Shown here in pieces: positions 10,501 through 22,960 of a stretch of DNA of 64,000 nucleotides (within the stretch, counting starts at the first letter, position 1; every line of letters starts with the position of its first letter). Source of the stretch: Inia geoffrensis (lineage: Eukaryota > Chordata > Mammalia > Artiodactyla > Iniidae); the NCBI GenBank assembly GCA_036417435.1, contig CM070907.1:59566001-59630000 (forward strand). Direction: 5' to 3'. The notes beneath the pieces are model-generated. The model was given only the letters and a program-made list of their open reading frames with translations, did no database searches and was not told where the DNA came from. A program made the translations under genes and the position numbers.

Positions 10501-10599
10501 AGTCAATATAAATCCTAGAATATAGGAGTTATTCAATCAGTGGCCCTCATCCCCTAGTTTAATGCCCAATCTCTAGTTATATAGGAACATTTAATTTTC

Positions 10600-10770
10600 A
10601 AACTGTAAAAAGCCCAGAGGACACCTAGTCTTACCAATTTATTTTACACATGAAGAAACAGACACCAACAAATGTGTTTTGTTCAAAGTCACAACATGGT
10701 AGCAAAGCTATAGCCCCAATTCTGGTCTCCAGATCTCCAGACTGTACTCTTTCCATTATATGATACCCCA
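10600..10770 (-). repeat. MIR SINE remnant
   Basis: Reverse-strand MIR with 'ttttacacatgaagaaacag', 'gttcaaagtcacaacatggt', 'gcaaagctatagccccaat' and 'gtactctttccattata'. More diverged than its neighbour at 10260-10500. Confidence 0.7.
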
Positions 10771-13150
10771 CTGCTACACTCAGTCATATCCATTGATTTC
10801 TTATGTAAAATTCAGCAAAAGTCATGAGCCCAGAAGAAAGGCTAAAACATCATCTTTCTTATTTTCAACATATGTTTATCCTTGCAAATGTATCAAATGA
10901 TCTATTTCAACTGTCAAGTACATTGGTTTTAAGTGGTGACAATTTCAACCTGAATCAAATTTTAATGGCATTATTTTCAAACCAAGAAAATGAATTATAT
11001 AGAAGGGAATGACCATGGGATCCTTAACTACCACACAGCCTCCAAGTATCCCTGTATGTCAGCCTTCTGAGCACACCCTTAATTTAATTTATCCATCAGT
11101 GGAGAACAAACTGGTCACAAGTGTTATCCTATGGCTCTGTACTATACCACTGCTTTTTCATTTTTGTTTTTGTTTTGTTTTCATTTTAATTTGAGAGGAT
11201 ACTTTATTAATACTTCTCTCATTCTGCCTTTACAAGATCTTCACCTTCTGTGCAGCCAACTCAAAACTGGAAATCCCTATGGTCTTTATTTGCCCTCCCT
11301 CCTAGGGTACCAATAAATTCTCCATCTGTGTTTTAAAAAGTTAATATTGGTGTGCAGATTGAGTATAAAAATGTTCCTAGGCAAGTTTCAAATAAGTCTT
11401 AGTGATTCCGTTAAGTCTTTTTAACACCCCCTGTCAAGCCAAATCCCATGTCCTCAGAGAAAGTGATTTGCAGTAGTTTTTCTAAATAAGTATTTGATTT
11501 TTTTAGGAAATAGCCTAAAGCTAAAACAATAGAAAATTAGTTTGCTTAAGACCAAATCAATTAAAACTCACTGGCTAAGTTTCTTTGTGTAACATTTAAT
11601 AAGTGTAAATGTTTTAACACAGAACAAAGAATCTAACTTTGGAGACTTGTGCAAATCATTGGTCCACAAGAGAATCCTATGTTTCCTGGCTCAAGGGTGA
11701 TTTTAAAAGTTGCAAGTCTGGAAAGAAGTGATAACCTGGCGTTGGAACTCTGCTGTCTTGTGATTGTAATCGGAATCCTCTAGCAGATCTGTCAATAATC
11801 TATAGATATCTGGATTGCTAAGAATATTCATGGGTTATTCACAGTTTTTCCACAATGTGTGCATCTAATCAACGGATAAATTGAGCCTTCCTTATCTAGG
11901 TTTTAGTGTGTGAAATATTTTAAACATACTCTTGTAAAAAGTTACCAATAATTCACCCAAATAAGGTTAGGTAGTAAGTGGCAAGGTGGTTTCGCCCAGT
12001 TAATATTTTAGACTAAAATGTGAAGATGGGCCCAAAGGGAAGTGATGATAACTGGAAGAAGATTTAAAATTCACTCTAAAAGTTTCTTGCTCTCCTTCCA
12101 TGAGGATATGAGAGATTTTTTTTTTTTTAAGTAGAAGTAAAATCATTGAAATGTATGTAGAAAATGGAGAAAAGATGAAATAAAAACAAACTAGAGTGGA
12201 GAAGGGTGAGTGCAGATCAGTTCAAGAAAAATTTACTTGGCATTAATTTTGTATCTGGCACAATTCCCTGTGTTAGGCGTAGAGAATATACAAGTAGTGG
12301 GGGCAATAGACGTGAATAATTATGATCAATGTGATAAGTACTATGATAAGGAAGATGTATATAAAGTGCTGAGGGAACACATAAAGAAAGGAACTCACTC
12401 TACCATGATAGAGCTCAAGAGAAGAAGTAACATTTTAGATCCTCTTTAAAAACATTTTTACTTTTAGCAAGTCCTTTAGTTACCATCCTTACTTTGAAGT
12501 TGTTTCCTAGGGACTTTGAAATCTTCCAACTGTTTCCTCTGTTACTGACGTCATTGTTCTAAATTCTGTTAATACCATTTTGTGTGTGTTTTTTATTTTT
12601 GATATCAATTGAAAGGTTTCTGTTCACACCTCTCTCTCTTTTATTTTTCCCAATATAGTTAAAACAAATTTTTATGACTCTAAATGTCTGAAAGATACTG
12701 AGGAATCAAACTGAAAACTGTGTTTACATTTCTTTTGTTCATTTTGGAGGGTTCAGTTTTCATCAACAAATTCTATTCTAGATTTTGCATTTCTTTTTTA
12801 TTTTGCACTTATCAACTTATTGTGAAATTCTTTGAAATGCCCCCTAAGAACTGTAGAACATTTGTTAATATTATTTTCTAGATGCTCAAATTCTTCAGAT
12901 ATGATGCTACCAGTTTATTTTTGGTCGTTTTTGTTGGGTTGTGTTTGTTTTTTGCCTACAACTCTCCCAGAATTCTCTATCTTCATCCTCCATTGTAGAC
13001 TTCCTGTTGTGTAAACAGCCATCCTTCTGATTTTCTCTTTATCTTCATCCTAAGACTTTTCTTCCCTGCTTTCTACTAGTTCCCATGTGTTGTGAACATT
13101 TGTGTTTCTCTTGGGTGCCCAGTATCTACACCCTTCCTGTGTAGGTAAAA
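10771..13150. other. Mostly unassigned AT-rich DNA
   Basis: No convincing gene. Frames of 60-79 codons (for example 10824-11012 and 12210-12449) show no recognisable domain. The segment about 12225-12320 ('cttggcattaattttgtatc', 'ccctgtgttaggcgtagaga') resembles an eroded ancient mammalian repeat, without a firm family. A T run lies near 12115-12129. Confidence 0.4.
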
Positions 13151-14250
13151 TCTTGTGTTTACTTCATGAGCCAGACTCCCATTACAGCAGTTGAGATTGT
13201 TAGATAAATGATTGTTTAGCCTCCCTTGCAATAAGGATATGAACACTTCATCTGTTTTTCATGAATCAGTTCCATCTCCTCTGGACGTGGGATCACAAGC
13301 TTTGACACAAATAAACAGGGACCAGGCAGCTCAATCCAGTTGTGGCAGCAGTGGCAGGAGTTGTAGCTATAACAAATCCTGTCTATTGCTGATGGTCTTG
13401 GCAGTACAGTCTGTAGTTTTTTTATGCCCAACTAGCAGTAGCATCATGTCTTTGCAGATCAGCTTGGAGGACTGGTCATAGGTGTTATTTTTGGCTTCAG
13501 CTTACCTTTCTGGAACTTCTATTAGTATGAGGGTGGATCACCTAATTTTCTTATTTCTGTCCAATTTTTAAATTTCTTTTTTCAGTGTTATGGGGGAGGT
13601 TCTACTTTCACAGAGGTATTCTCAGCTTCATCTTTTAACCCTTCTATGATTTCTTCTTTAAATTTCACCATTTATATTTTTATTTTCAAATGATGCTTTC
13701 TTGGTCTCCCTTTGTTCCTTTATTACCTTGGTATTGGTACCATGGTATTGGTTTATGGATATGACATCTTCCCTTAACTCTCTAATAAGCATTTTACTTA
13801 TAGATTGTTTTCATTAAAATTTTTTCTGTTCCCCTACATTGTGGGTGAGTAGGCCTGGTACCAAGGTCCATGGGTGGGCTCAGTGCTTAGGGTCTACAAG
13901 CTGGCAGGTCCAGGTCCACAGACCCTGGCAGGCCTGGTATGAGAGTCTATAGCAAAGTCTGACAGTCACTTGGCTCTCTTTCCTCCACAGGAGAACTTGT
14001 GGGTTGAGGGGATCTGTCTTAGCACTGTACTGCACAGGCTTGGAGGAAGCATGATGCAGATTAAGTGAAACTGGCCTTCCTACTCTCTTTAACATGTCTT
14101 TTCTCATTTCTGTGCTACTCTTGAATGCTGTAACCTCTTATCTGGATTCCTGTGCTCTTGTGAAGGTATTTTCCTCTATGGATGGTTGTCAAATTTGTGT
14201 TCCTTAGGGGCAGTGAAGGCTGGAATGTCCTATTCCGCCATCTTGCCAAC
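13151..14250. other. Unclassified old repeat-like sequence
   Basis: About 13600-13830 reads like the rc of an ancient L1/HAL1 5' region (T-rich, 'cttctatgatttcttcttta', 'gacatcttcccttaactctc'), and a 'ccgccatcttgcc' motif lies near 14237. These hints are not enough to name an element. A 75-codon minus frame at 13880-14107 and an 89-codon plus frame at 13212-13481 have no recognised domain. Confidence 0.3.
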
Positions 14251-14519
14251 ATCACTAGCTGATCCATTTCTATACTGATATCTTATTTAAGTAAATATTT
14301 CATACCTTCTCTTTCAGTTTTCTTCCCATCTTTCTCATCTTCAGATATCATATCTCATTATTTAAATAGAAAAATATATAAACAAAACATAAATGTGTGT
14401 GTGCATATATATGTATGATACATATGCATGTATATATTTTGTCTTTCCCATCCTTTCTTTACTATAAACCTTCTAAATATTATGTTTCTAAATGCTAATT
14501 GCTCTCTTTTCTTTCTTAC

Positions 14520-15080
14520 ACTAGCTAGATTTCCTGTTTAGTATGGTAGTCAATAGCTACATGAAGTTATTTAAATTTTAATTAAAGAAAGTTAAAAATA
14601 GGACTTCCCTGGTGGCACAGTGGTTAAGAATCAGCCTGCCAATGTAGGGGACACAGGTTCGATCCCTGGTCTGGGAAGATCCCATGTACTGCAGAGCAAC
14701 CAAGCCTGTGCGCCACAACTACTGAGCCTGCACTCTAGAGCCTGTGAGCCACAACTACTGAAGCCCGTGTGCCTAGAGCCCATGCTCTGCAAAGGAGAAG
14801 CCACCACAATGAGAAGCCCGTGCACCGCAACAGAGTAGCCCCCACTCACCGCAACCAGAGAAAGCCCGCACATAGAGACCCAATGCAGCCAAAAATAAAT
14901 AAATAAATTTATGGAAAAAAAAAAAGAAAGTTAAAAATTAAGCCCCTCAGTCATATTAGGTATATTTCAAGGACTCAACAGCCACATGTGGCCAGTAGCT
15001 ACTGTATTAAAGAGCAGAGAAATAGAACAATTTAATAATTGCAGAAGGGTGTATTCAAAAGCACTGATCTAGATTAATTT
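14520..15080. mobile_element. MITE-like old DNA-transposon remnant, split by a SINE
   Basis: The segments 14540-14599 and 14939-15075 read as one old non-autonomous element: 'agtcaatagctacatgaagt' on the left and 'caacagccacatgtggccag', 'tagctactgtattaaagagc' on the right. These match my memory of a common mammalian DNA-transposon repeat with a 'ccacatgtggc' core. The family is not certain. The SINE at 14601-14922 interrupts it. Confidence 0.45.
14584..14938 (+). mobile_element. Older CHR-type SINE with target-site duplications
   Basis: The SINE body is at 14601-14922: head 'ggacttccctggtggcacag', box B-like 'ggttcgatccc' at about 14657, repeated 'gccacaactactgaag' units, and an 'aaataaataaata' plus A tail. 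A 16-bp exact direct repeat (aaagaaagttaaaaat) flanks it at 14584-14599 and 14923-14938. The long form with two extra internal repeats points to an older CHR subfamily than the GC-rich copies elsewhere in the window. The head is tRNA-derived, so transcription would be by RNA polymerase III. Confidence 0.92.
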
Positions 15081-15669
15081 ATCTCATTCACTCCCATAAC
15101 TTTAAGTATCATATGCTGAAGATGCCCAAATCTGTTTCTTCAGTTACGGAGATCGTATGGGTGGGCTCACTCAACTCAAAATTCCATTTCCTTTCTGTCC
15201 TGTCTAGCTCTATTTTAGAGGCTATAGAAGTAAATATTTACTTTCCAACCTCCCATGTGACTACAGTAATGGGGAAGGCATTGTGTTCTGGTTTTGGCCA
15301 ATGAGAAAAACCTAATGTGTACTTTCACTCTTCCCTTTTTTATCCCCTGCTTTGCCAGTAGGTCATGGTTGGAGCTGGGGCCACCATCTTGTATTCATGA
15401 AGAAAGATAAGAAATCACATAGACGCAGACCCTGAACCAAAGTTGAAAGTTAGCTACTTGCATAGTTTTGTTATATGAGAAATAAGCCACTATTTAACCA
15501 CTGTAATTTTGTTGTCTGAAGCCATAGAAAATTTCCAATGAATACTCCAGCTAAATCTGTTATAGAATAATAGGTATTATTCAGAAAAAATACCTATCAT
15601 CTTCCTCAATCCTACTACCTAAAAAACATTTTTGTACACCACCTCAATGATTACCAGTGACGGAACTGG
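15081..15669. other. Unclassified old repeat-like sequence
   Basis: It contains 'ttttggccaatgagaaa' and 'gccaccatcttgtattcatg' followed by 'agccactatttaaccactgt', a motif order often seen in old mammalian LTR or DNA repeats. I cannot name the family. No coding region is seen. Confidence 0.35.
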
Positions 15670-15810
15670 CACTGTCTCTGTCCTCTCTGGAATGTAGGCT
15701 GCATGAGTTCCCAAACCTGATCTGTTTTCTCCATCACTGTATATGCAATGTCTAGAATAATACCTGCAGTATAGTTAGTACTCAATAAATATATGCTTAA
15801 TAAAAGTTGA
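15670..15810 (+). repeat. L2 LINE 3' end remnant
   Basis: The motif order 'tgtaggctgcatgag', 'ctgttttctccatcactgta', 'agaataatacctgcagtata' and 'gtactcaataaatatatgct' follows the 3' end of LINE-2. It is an ancient, inactive fragment. Confidence 0.7.
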
Positions 15811-17119
15811 ACAAGATGCATATTCTACTTAGGAGACAAAATAAATCCAGACATAAAGACCCTGAGGAACATAGACTGTAAAATGAACTCAGATGATGAG
15901 TCACCCAGCTAAAACCATTTAAAGAAAATAGAAATGTCCTATCTCTTTTAGACTGGGAGATGATGGTTGTACCTATGAAGGAGAGTGGTGAGACAGAGAT
16001 TTCTTTCATGCCTTTGTAAATTCCAGGAGATGTGCTTTTATTTATTTATTTTTAATTTGTTTGACTTAACTGTATGGTGTAAATAATACAGGCTGTTCTA
16101 ATAATGATAATGTCTAATGGAATCTCTGCCATATAAATGCCCCAACTCTACCTTCCATAACATTTTGACTATGATTAAAACAGTAATTTTCCTCATTTCA
16201 TAAGCACATTGAAGTGTTGAGAATTTGCACTATTTTTGTAATATTTACAGCCCTCTAGAGGCTGTGCCAATCCTGGGACAAATCATTGCCCATAGGATGC
16301 AGTTTTATTAGTCTCATGACATCAAAATATGCATTATAAATTGTTCTTTATGACTACAATAAATTTCACATCTTCCCTCAGAGGCTAAAATTATTTTGAA
16401 GATCAGTGTTCTAGAGAGATACACAGTTGGAAATGTTTGTCCTGTTGTACTCTGATTCATAGTAAATTATTTATAGTTTGCCAGGTAGTCATAATTTTGC
16501 AATTTGTATGATATAGTGAAACTATTTAGTTCTCTGTGATGGGGAAGTGATCTACTGCTAAATGTTAGCTGTCACCCAAGTTTCTCAGTTTATCAGTCAT
16601 TATTAGTCATCCTGTGTGTGCTGGCACATGGCTCAAAATCTAGTACACACAAAAATTTAAAATATTTCTTAGACAGTAATCTTATCATGTATTGTATTTA
16701 AATGTATTATATGTACCTTTTTATCTACTTATCAAGATAGGAAGAAATATAATTCAATGAAAATACAATTAATTTGGTACTTACCATTTGAAAGACACTC
16801 CACGAAATGTTGCAACAGGAAATCAAAATTTAAGAAGTGCTCACTACCCACAAAAGCCTCTTAATCCAGCAGAAGGAATTATTTAGCAAAAAATAAAACT
16901 ATGCTACAATGTAGAATTCTACAGTCAAATAAATATAATAATTTATTTATATTGTATTATAGTAATATATATGATTTTTCTTCCATGAAAACTTTTGATG
17001 GTTTATTTCAAAGTTTCTGTGGAAGAGAAACTATAAAAGTAGGCATTAAAAGATATGATACATCAAATTGTAAGAGGTAGAAATGATTGGGAAAGGTATA
17101 GCCCTGTAGTTAATAAACA
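15811..17119. other. No feature recognised
   Basis: AT-rich DNA with a 70-codon chance frame on the minus strand (15797-16009) and no nameable repeat. A 'ttatttatttattttta' tract lies near 16037. Confidence 0.45.
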
Positions 17120-17240
17120 ACTCTGGATTTAAATATAAGATGTGCCTCTTACTGGTTGGGTGATCTTGGGTACAATACTTGATCCCTGTGATGCTGTTTC
17201 TTTACCTTGCAAAATGAGAGATAGTACTTATCAAACAAAG
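17120..17240 (+). repeat. MIR SINE core remnant
   Basis: 'cctcttactggttgggtgat', 'cttgggtacaatacttgatc' and 'ttaccttgcaaaatgagaga' correspond to the central MIR core (acttactagctgtgtgac...cttgggcaagtt...tctgtaaaatggg). Confidence 0.7.
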
Positions 17241-17409
17241 TAGTAAATATGCTAAGTTGTGAGAAGTTTATAACACAGGTCATAATACTGTTGTTTTCAG
17301 TAAACGGTAAAAAGGCTGTTTCCAGGGAAATATTGGGCAGAGATATAAAAGTTTGCAAAACATGGGATGTCATTTTATTCAAGTTTAACTTATGTGAAAA
17401 GTACATATT

Positions 17410-17934
17410 TCATTGTATAAGTAAAATTCAAATTATTTATCTATTCCCACTTGGGTTGCTTTCACCGTTTTGCTCTGGCAAACACTGGTGCTCTGAACAT
17501 CCATGGACATGACTTCTGGTGCACACATCCCAGTGTTTTGCTAAGAGGGGAATAGCAAAGTTACCGGAAATGCATGTCTTCAACTTCACAAGATAATGTT
17601 AAACTGATTTTAAAGTGGTTTAACGATTTGTATTTCTGTCATTAGTGTCTAAAGTTTATACTTGTTTCTTAGTTTCACAAGTATTTTGTTTTTGCCTTGA
17701 TTTTTAATTTTGGCCACTCAGGTGGGTATAAAGTGCTATTATATTTGGTTTTCACTTTTATTTTCTTGATTACAGTTTCATTAAAATGTTATATTTATTG
17801 GATATTAAGGCTTCTCCTGTGGAAAACACTGCATGACCTTTGGACATTTTTCTGTGAGGTTATTTTGTCTTTTTTTGAAAATTGACATTTAGAAGATAGG
17901 TATATATCTAGATACTAATCCTTTGACAGTTCTT
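17410..17934 (-). mobile_element. Ancient L1 ORF2 3' fragment
   Basis: The plus strand reads as the complement of the distal ORF2 of an old L1: 'gctctggcaaacactggtgc' (new-hydrophobic nucleotide landmark before the C-terminal Cys/His region), 'atttgtatttctgtcattag' and 'ctaatcctttgacagttctt'. No frame survives. It stops at the MLT1 LTR. Confidence 0.6.
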
Positions 17935-18285
17935 TCTATAGACTGAATGTTTGTGTCCCCTTAAAATTTATATTTGAAACCTAATCCCCAATGCAATGTT
18001 GATTGTGAGGTGATTAGATAGCATGGGTGGAGCCTTCATGAATGAGATTAGTGCCCTTATAAAAGAGACCCAGAGAGCTCTCTCATCCCTTTTGCCATGT
18101 AAGGATACAGTGAAAAGACAGTCATCTATGAAACAGGAAGCATGCTGGCACCAGACACTGAATCTGTCAGTGCCTTGATATTGGATTTTCCAGACTCCAG
18201 AGCTGTGAAGAATAAATTTCTGTTGTTTTAAGCCATTCAGTCTATGGTATTTTGTTATAGCAGCACAAATGGACTGAGACACATG
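17935..18285 (+). mobile_element. MLT1-type solo LTR (ERVL-MaLR)
   Basis: A nearly complete LTR: 'tagactgaatgtttgtgtcc', 'aacctaatccccaatgcaat', 'gagattagtgcccttataaa', 'tttgccatgtaaggatacag', 'ccagactccagagctgtgaa', then 'ataaatttctgttgttttaa' and 'ggtattttgttatagcagca'. The ataaa signal and order match MLT1A-like MaLR LTRs. No internal retroviral sequence is attached, so it is a solo LTR. It lies between ancient L1 segments on the same strand. Confidence 0.85.
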
Positions 18286-18309
18286 TATTGCAAATATCTA
18301 ACTAGAAAG

Positions 18310-18428
18310 TAAACTCTACAGTGGGAAAAAAAAATGTTTGTTTTGTTCACTGATGTATCCATAGCCCCTAGCACAATGCCTGGAATGCAGAGTACTCAAT
18401 GAAAATTTGTTGAATTAATAAACAGAAT
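18310..18428 (+). repeat. L2 LINE 3' end remnant
   Basis: 'gtttgttttgttcactgatg', 'tatccatagcccctagcaca', 'atgcctggaatgcagagtac' and 'gttgaattaataaacag' follow the LINE-2 3' end. It sits directly between the MLT1 LTR and the next ancient L1 block. Confidence 0.75.
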
Positions 18429-20720
18429 TTTACATTTACTATATCCCTTTATGGGTTGCACATTTGAAATCTTAGAATGAGAAGTCCTTCATTAGCCTGC
18501 CATATAAATAATTTCATATATTCTAAAAAGTTTACTTCTCTTCTTCACATAAGGTTTTTTTCTTTAATCCACTTAGAATTGAATCTTGCATATGATGTGA
18601 TAATTGTCCAAGCATACTTAATTCATAAGCTTATCTTTCCCCAGTGATTGGCAAAACAAACTTTTTTTATATACCAAGTTTTTATATAACAGTGAAAATA
18701 TCCCTGTGTTCTCTACTGTTTTATATGGCTCTTTTCTATTCCCAAGCCAATTATTTCTCATTCTTAGCTAATATTTCAGTTACTGTAATTTATTTTTGAT
18801 TTATTCTTGATACCATGCAGGATATATATCCTTCCACTTTCCTCTTCATTTCCTTCAGAAGTGGTTTGGTGTTTCTTGTGTCATTCTTATTATATAATTC
18901 TTAAATGACTGTCAAGTTTCTTTTTAAAAAAAAAAGAACTTTGGGGGATTTTATTGACACTGATGGTTCTGAATGTAAAAAAAAAATAATCTCTGGAATA
19001 TTGAGACTTTTTATCCACGAGCAAAGTATATCTCCACACTTATTTTGGTTTCTTCATAAATATCCTTCAATATTTGTTTTTCAATTTTGTTGTTCACTCT
19101 TGTACTTCCTTGATTAGTTATATTGCTGTGAATCTTACATTTTGTTACTATTTTGTAAATTGTATCATTTTACAAACTATAATTTGCATTTGTGGCTGTG
19201 TAAAATTTCCACTGATTTTTTTGTATATTGGTTATACATCTAGTTTCCTTGGTAAACATTCTTCTTCATTCCAATAACTTGTAGAGTCTTTGAAATGTTT
19301 CTTATTTTAGATAATTTCATCTGCAAATATTGGTGGTTTTGTTTCTTGCTTCCTGATCTGTAAACATTTAAGTAAGTTTTTTCCCTTGTGTTTAATGACA
19401 AAAATTTCTGGCAAATTGTCCAACAGAAACAGCTCATGAGCATCTTCTTTGTTTTAGTAACCAACTTTGCTGTAGGTTTTTGTTAGATAATATCTAAAAG
19501 ACTAAGGAAATCCTTTTTATTTTTATTAACTAAGACATCTTGAATGGATGTTTCCTATTACCAGATACTTTTCTCTGCATCTATGGAGATAAATCTTTTT
19601 TTTCCTCTTTCAATCAGTCGATGTGATAATCTTCACCATCAGATTTTCAGTGTTAAACCCACCGTGCTTGCCACAGATAAGCTTTACTTGCTCATGAGTT
19701 ATGATCTCTTTTCTATATGTTGCTGAATTTGGCTGGCTCATATTTTTACTGAGGGTTTTACAAATTTATTTAGGAGATGATTTACTTGTAACATTCCTCT
19801 TTTATACTACCCTGAGAAGATTTGGTTATCAAGATTATATTAGCTTCATAGATTTAATTGAAGAGAGTCCTTCTTTTTTCTATACCTTAGGAGATTTGTA
19901 TAAAATTGCAATGATCCATTTTGTTAATGTTTTGTCATATAGTCCTTTAAATCATAAAGCCTGGTGTTTCTCTTTGAAGAATATTTTGAGCCTCTGAATT
20001 AAACTTAATTTCGTTAATGGAATTTTGGTTTTCTCCTTTTTTAAGAGTGTTTCTAGGAATTTGTCATGTATACATCAAATGTGTATATATACATACTTAC
20101 ACATATATATAATATATGGTTTTATATAAATATGTAAAATATTGGCACATGTTTCCTAAAGGTATGCTCTTATTTTTAAAAATTTCTCTCATATGTATGA
20201 TAATGTTACTACCATTTTCATTTTCTAATATACTTTTATTTGAGCATCTCTGTATTTTCTTCAATTTGTCTTGCCAGAACTTGGCATACTAAACTCTCTT
20301 TTAAAGAAAAGTTTCCATTTATTTTTCACCTTTACTTTCATTTCTATTCTTACCACTGTTATTTCCTACTTTTTCATTCTTAAATTTGATTATTGGCTTA
20401 TTAATTTTTAGTAGTTTATTTCCTTCTTAATATAATGATTTAAGGCTATATATTTATCTTGAATTATTGTCTCATCTTCATACTAAAAAAATAAGTTTAA
20501 ATGTTAGTCAATTTCAGTTCTAAGCATTTAAAATTTTATTATGATTTCTCTTATGAGCTATAAATATTAATAAATTAGAAGTGTTTGTGATAATTTTCAG
20601 ATTGGGGAGTAAAGGTATCCCATACCTGCTGATTTCTGACTTAACTGCATATTGTGTTCTTAAAAAGTGGAATATGTAATAAAAATGTTTTGTTCTGTTG
20701 AGACTTGACTTTATGCCTGG
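18429..20720 (-). mobile_element. Ancient L1 ORF2 remnant
   Basis: The plus strand is recognisable as degraded reverse-complement L1 ORF2: 'cttctcttcttcacataagg', 'tttaatccacttagaattga', 'cccagtgattggcaaa', then toward the RT core 'ctctgcatctatggagataa' and 'ttttttcctctttcaatcag'. Every frame is broken. A 98-codon plus frame (19701-19997) is antisense to it. Confidence 0.6.
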
Positions 20721-21130
20721 GAACACATATTACTTTGTATATGTTTTATTGTACTTCATAAGAATGCATTTTCTCTAATTTGTTATACAGCATTCATATA
20801 TTTCCATTAAATAAAGTATGTTAATTGTTACTAAATTTTTAATAACTTCACTAGTATTTCATCTGTTTTATCAATAATTAAGAAAATTATGTTGCACATG
20901 GTTTGTATAATTCTCCCTCTGCCTTCAATGTATACATATTAGATTATATACATATATGCATATATCTATAAAATATACATTATAAGTGTATTAGATGTGT
21001 ATATTATATATATACTAGCAGTAGTTCTATCATACATATATGAATATACTTATAAATATATAAATAAATTTATATATTTGAGTTTTTTATTAAGTTTATA
21101 AAATGAATACTTGCTATTCATCCTGGCAAT
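20721..21130. other. Very AT-rich DNA with (TA)-rich tracts
   Basis: Several 'tatatatata'-like runs lie at 20930-21080. It is possibly the continuation of the ancient L1 on its left. No coding signal. Confidence 0.45.
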
Positions 21131-22960
21131 TGAATTTGCTTTTTTTCATACTAAATTTCTTAGTCCCTAGTGATGTTTCTTCTTTTAATAAGCATCATTT
21201 TAGAATAATTTTAGATGTCCAGAAAAATTTTGAAGATGATATAAGAGTTCCTGTATTCTATACCCACTTTCTCCTATTAGTAACATCTTGCATTATTAGT
21301 ATGGTATATTTTTTATAATTAATGATCCAGTATTTATACAGTATTATTACCTGAAGTCCATTCATTTTTCAGATTTCCTTATAGTTTGCCTAATGTCTTT
21401 CTTCCCTGTTCCATGATTCCATCCAATATACCACATAATATTTTGATGGCACATCTCCTTAGGCTACTCTTGGCTGTGATAGTTTCTTGATTTTCCTTGT
21501 TTGTGATGACCTTGAGAGATTTGAGGAATACTTGTCAGATATTTTGCGTCTGTTAGCATTTGATGATGATTTTCTATCAACATGACTAGACTGGGTTATG
21601 AGTGATTGGGAGGAAGACCAGAGATAGAAAGTGCCATTTTCATCATATAATATCATGGGTAGATACTATCAACACAGCTCATCATTGTTGACCTTGATTA
21701 TCTGGATGAGGTAGTATTTGTCAGTTTTCTCCATTCTAAAGGTACTGTCCTCTGCCCTTTCCATAGTGTCCTCTTTGAAAAGAATTTACTTTGTGCAGCC
21801 CAGAGAGGAGATATGCTCCACCTCTTTAAGGACAGAGTATCTGTGTAAATTTTCTGGAATTTTTCTGCACAGATTTGTGCCTACTCCCCCCACTTCTTTA
21901 GTCACTCATGTTTTTTTATTAGTATGAACTCTGGATATTTATTTTTTACATTGGGTTATAATTCAATACTGCTTTATTAGAAATATTTGCTCAATTTTTT
22001 TTAGCCTCGACCTTTACAAGGTCTTTCAGTTATCTTCTGTGTCTTTTGGACATACCTCCATCATTGTGGATATTTTTTTTTGATTGATTAGTTACATTTT
22101 TGAATACTTTCCTACTTTATTACATTACAAGATGTCCCAGGCTCATATTATATATTTCTTGCCCCAGTCCTAGAATCAGCCTTTTCTTCAAGCAGCCCTC
22201 TTTCCTTTTATTGAAGAATGATATTAAATGTCGTGTTCATTGCTTCTTAGTGTCACTGCTCTAGGCCTTCTGAACTGACAGGGCAAGGGAACCCATGTTT
22301 GTACTAACCAATGACTATATATCAGCACATACCTATACGTATTTCTATATATAACTATTAAGCTAAATGTGAGTTTATACTGATATCTCTAACTCTAATC
22401 CACTACCACATTGATCACTGTAGCCTCTTCCCTTGCTTATTTATAACATCCTGCTCCAACAATGAGAATCCTGGCTCATACCATTAGTTATCCATTTATT
22501 TAATTGTTCAATCCCAGGATACATGAATAGTAATATTAAAATAGTTAATCCATACCCCAACCTCAATAGAGTGCTATCTGTGTACAGTTTCTTTTACTTC
22601 TACTTTTATAGACTCCACTCATTGCCCACTTTGCTTAGTTCAGCATTTCTCCCCAGCCCCTTCTGTGAAATACTAAAGATATTTGTAATACAGTTCAGTT
22701 CTTTGTTCATAGTCTGCACTCCATGCTGTTATCCACTGACCTCCTAAATAATACTTATAAAATTGTATAACTAAGGTTCACACTTTTTACTAGAAAGTTC
22801 TATGAATTTTGGAAAATATTTAGTGTGATATATCCACCAGTATAATATCATACATAATAGTTTCACTGCCCCCAAATCCCCTGTGCATCACCTATTCAAT
22901 CCTCCCCTCAAGAGGAGATGTGTGCAAGTGAGTGATTTCAGTGACTACAAATGGAATTTA
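21131..22960. mobile_element. Ancient L1M-type 3' region remnant
   Basis: A series of motifs from old L1 3' sequence is present in order: 'tttagatgtccagaaaaatt', 'tcctgtattctatacccact', 'ccatgattccatccaatata', 'gatgaccttgagagatttga', 'gacctggattatctgga'-like text near 21690, and 'atcatacataatagtttcac' near 22848. It is strongly diverged and has no open frame. The orientation is not certain. Confidence 0.45.

Noticed and set aside
14237..14250. A 'ccgccatcttgcc' motif like an L1 5' end
   Set aside because: No L1 ORF1 or 5' UTR follows at the expected distance; the motif alone is too short.
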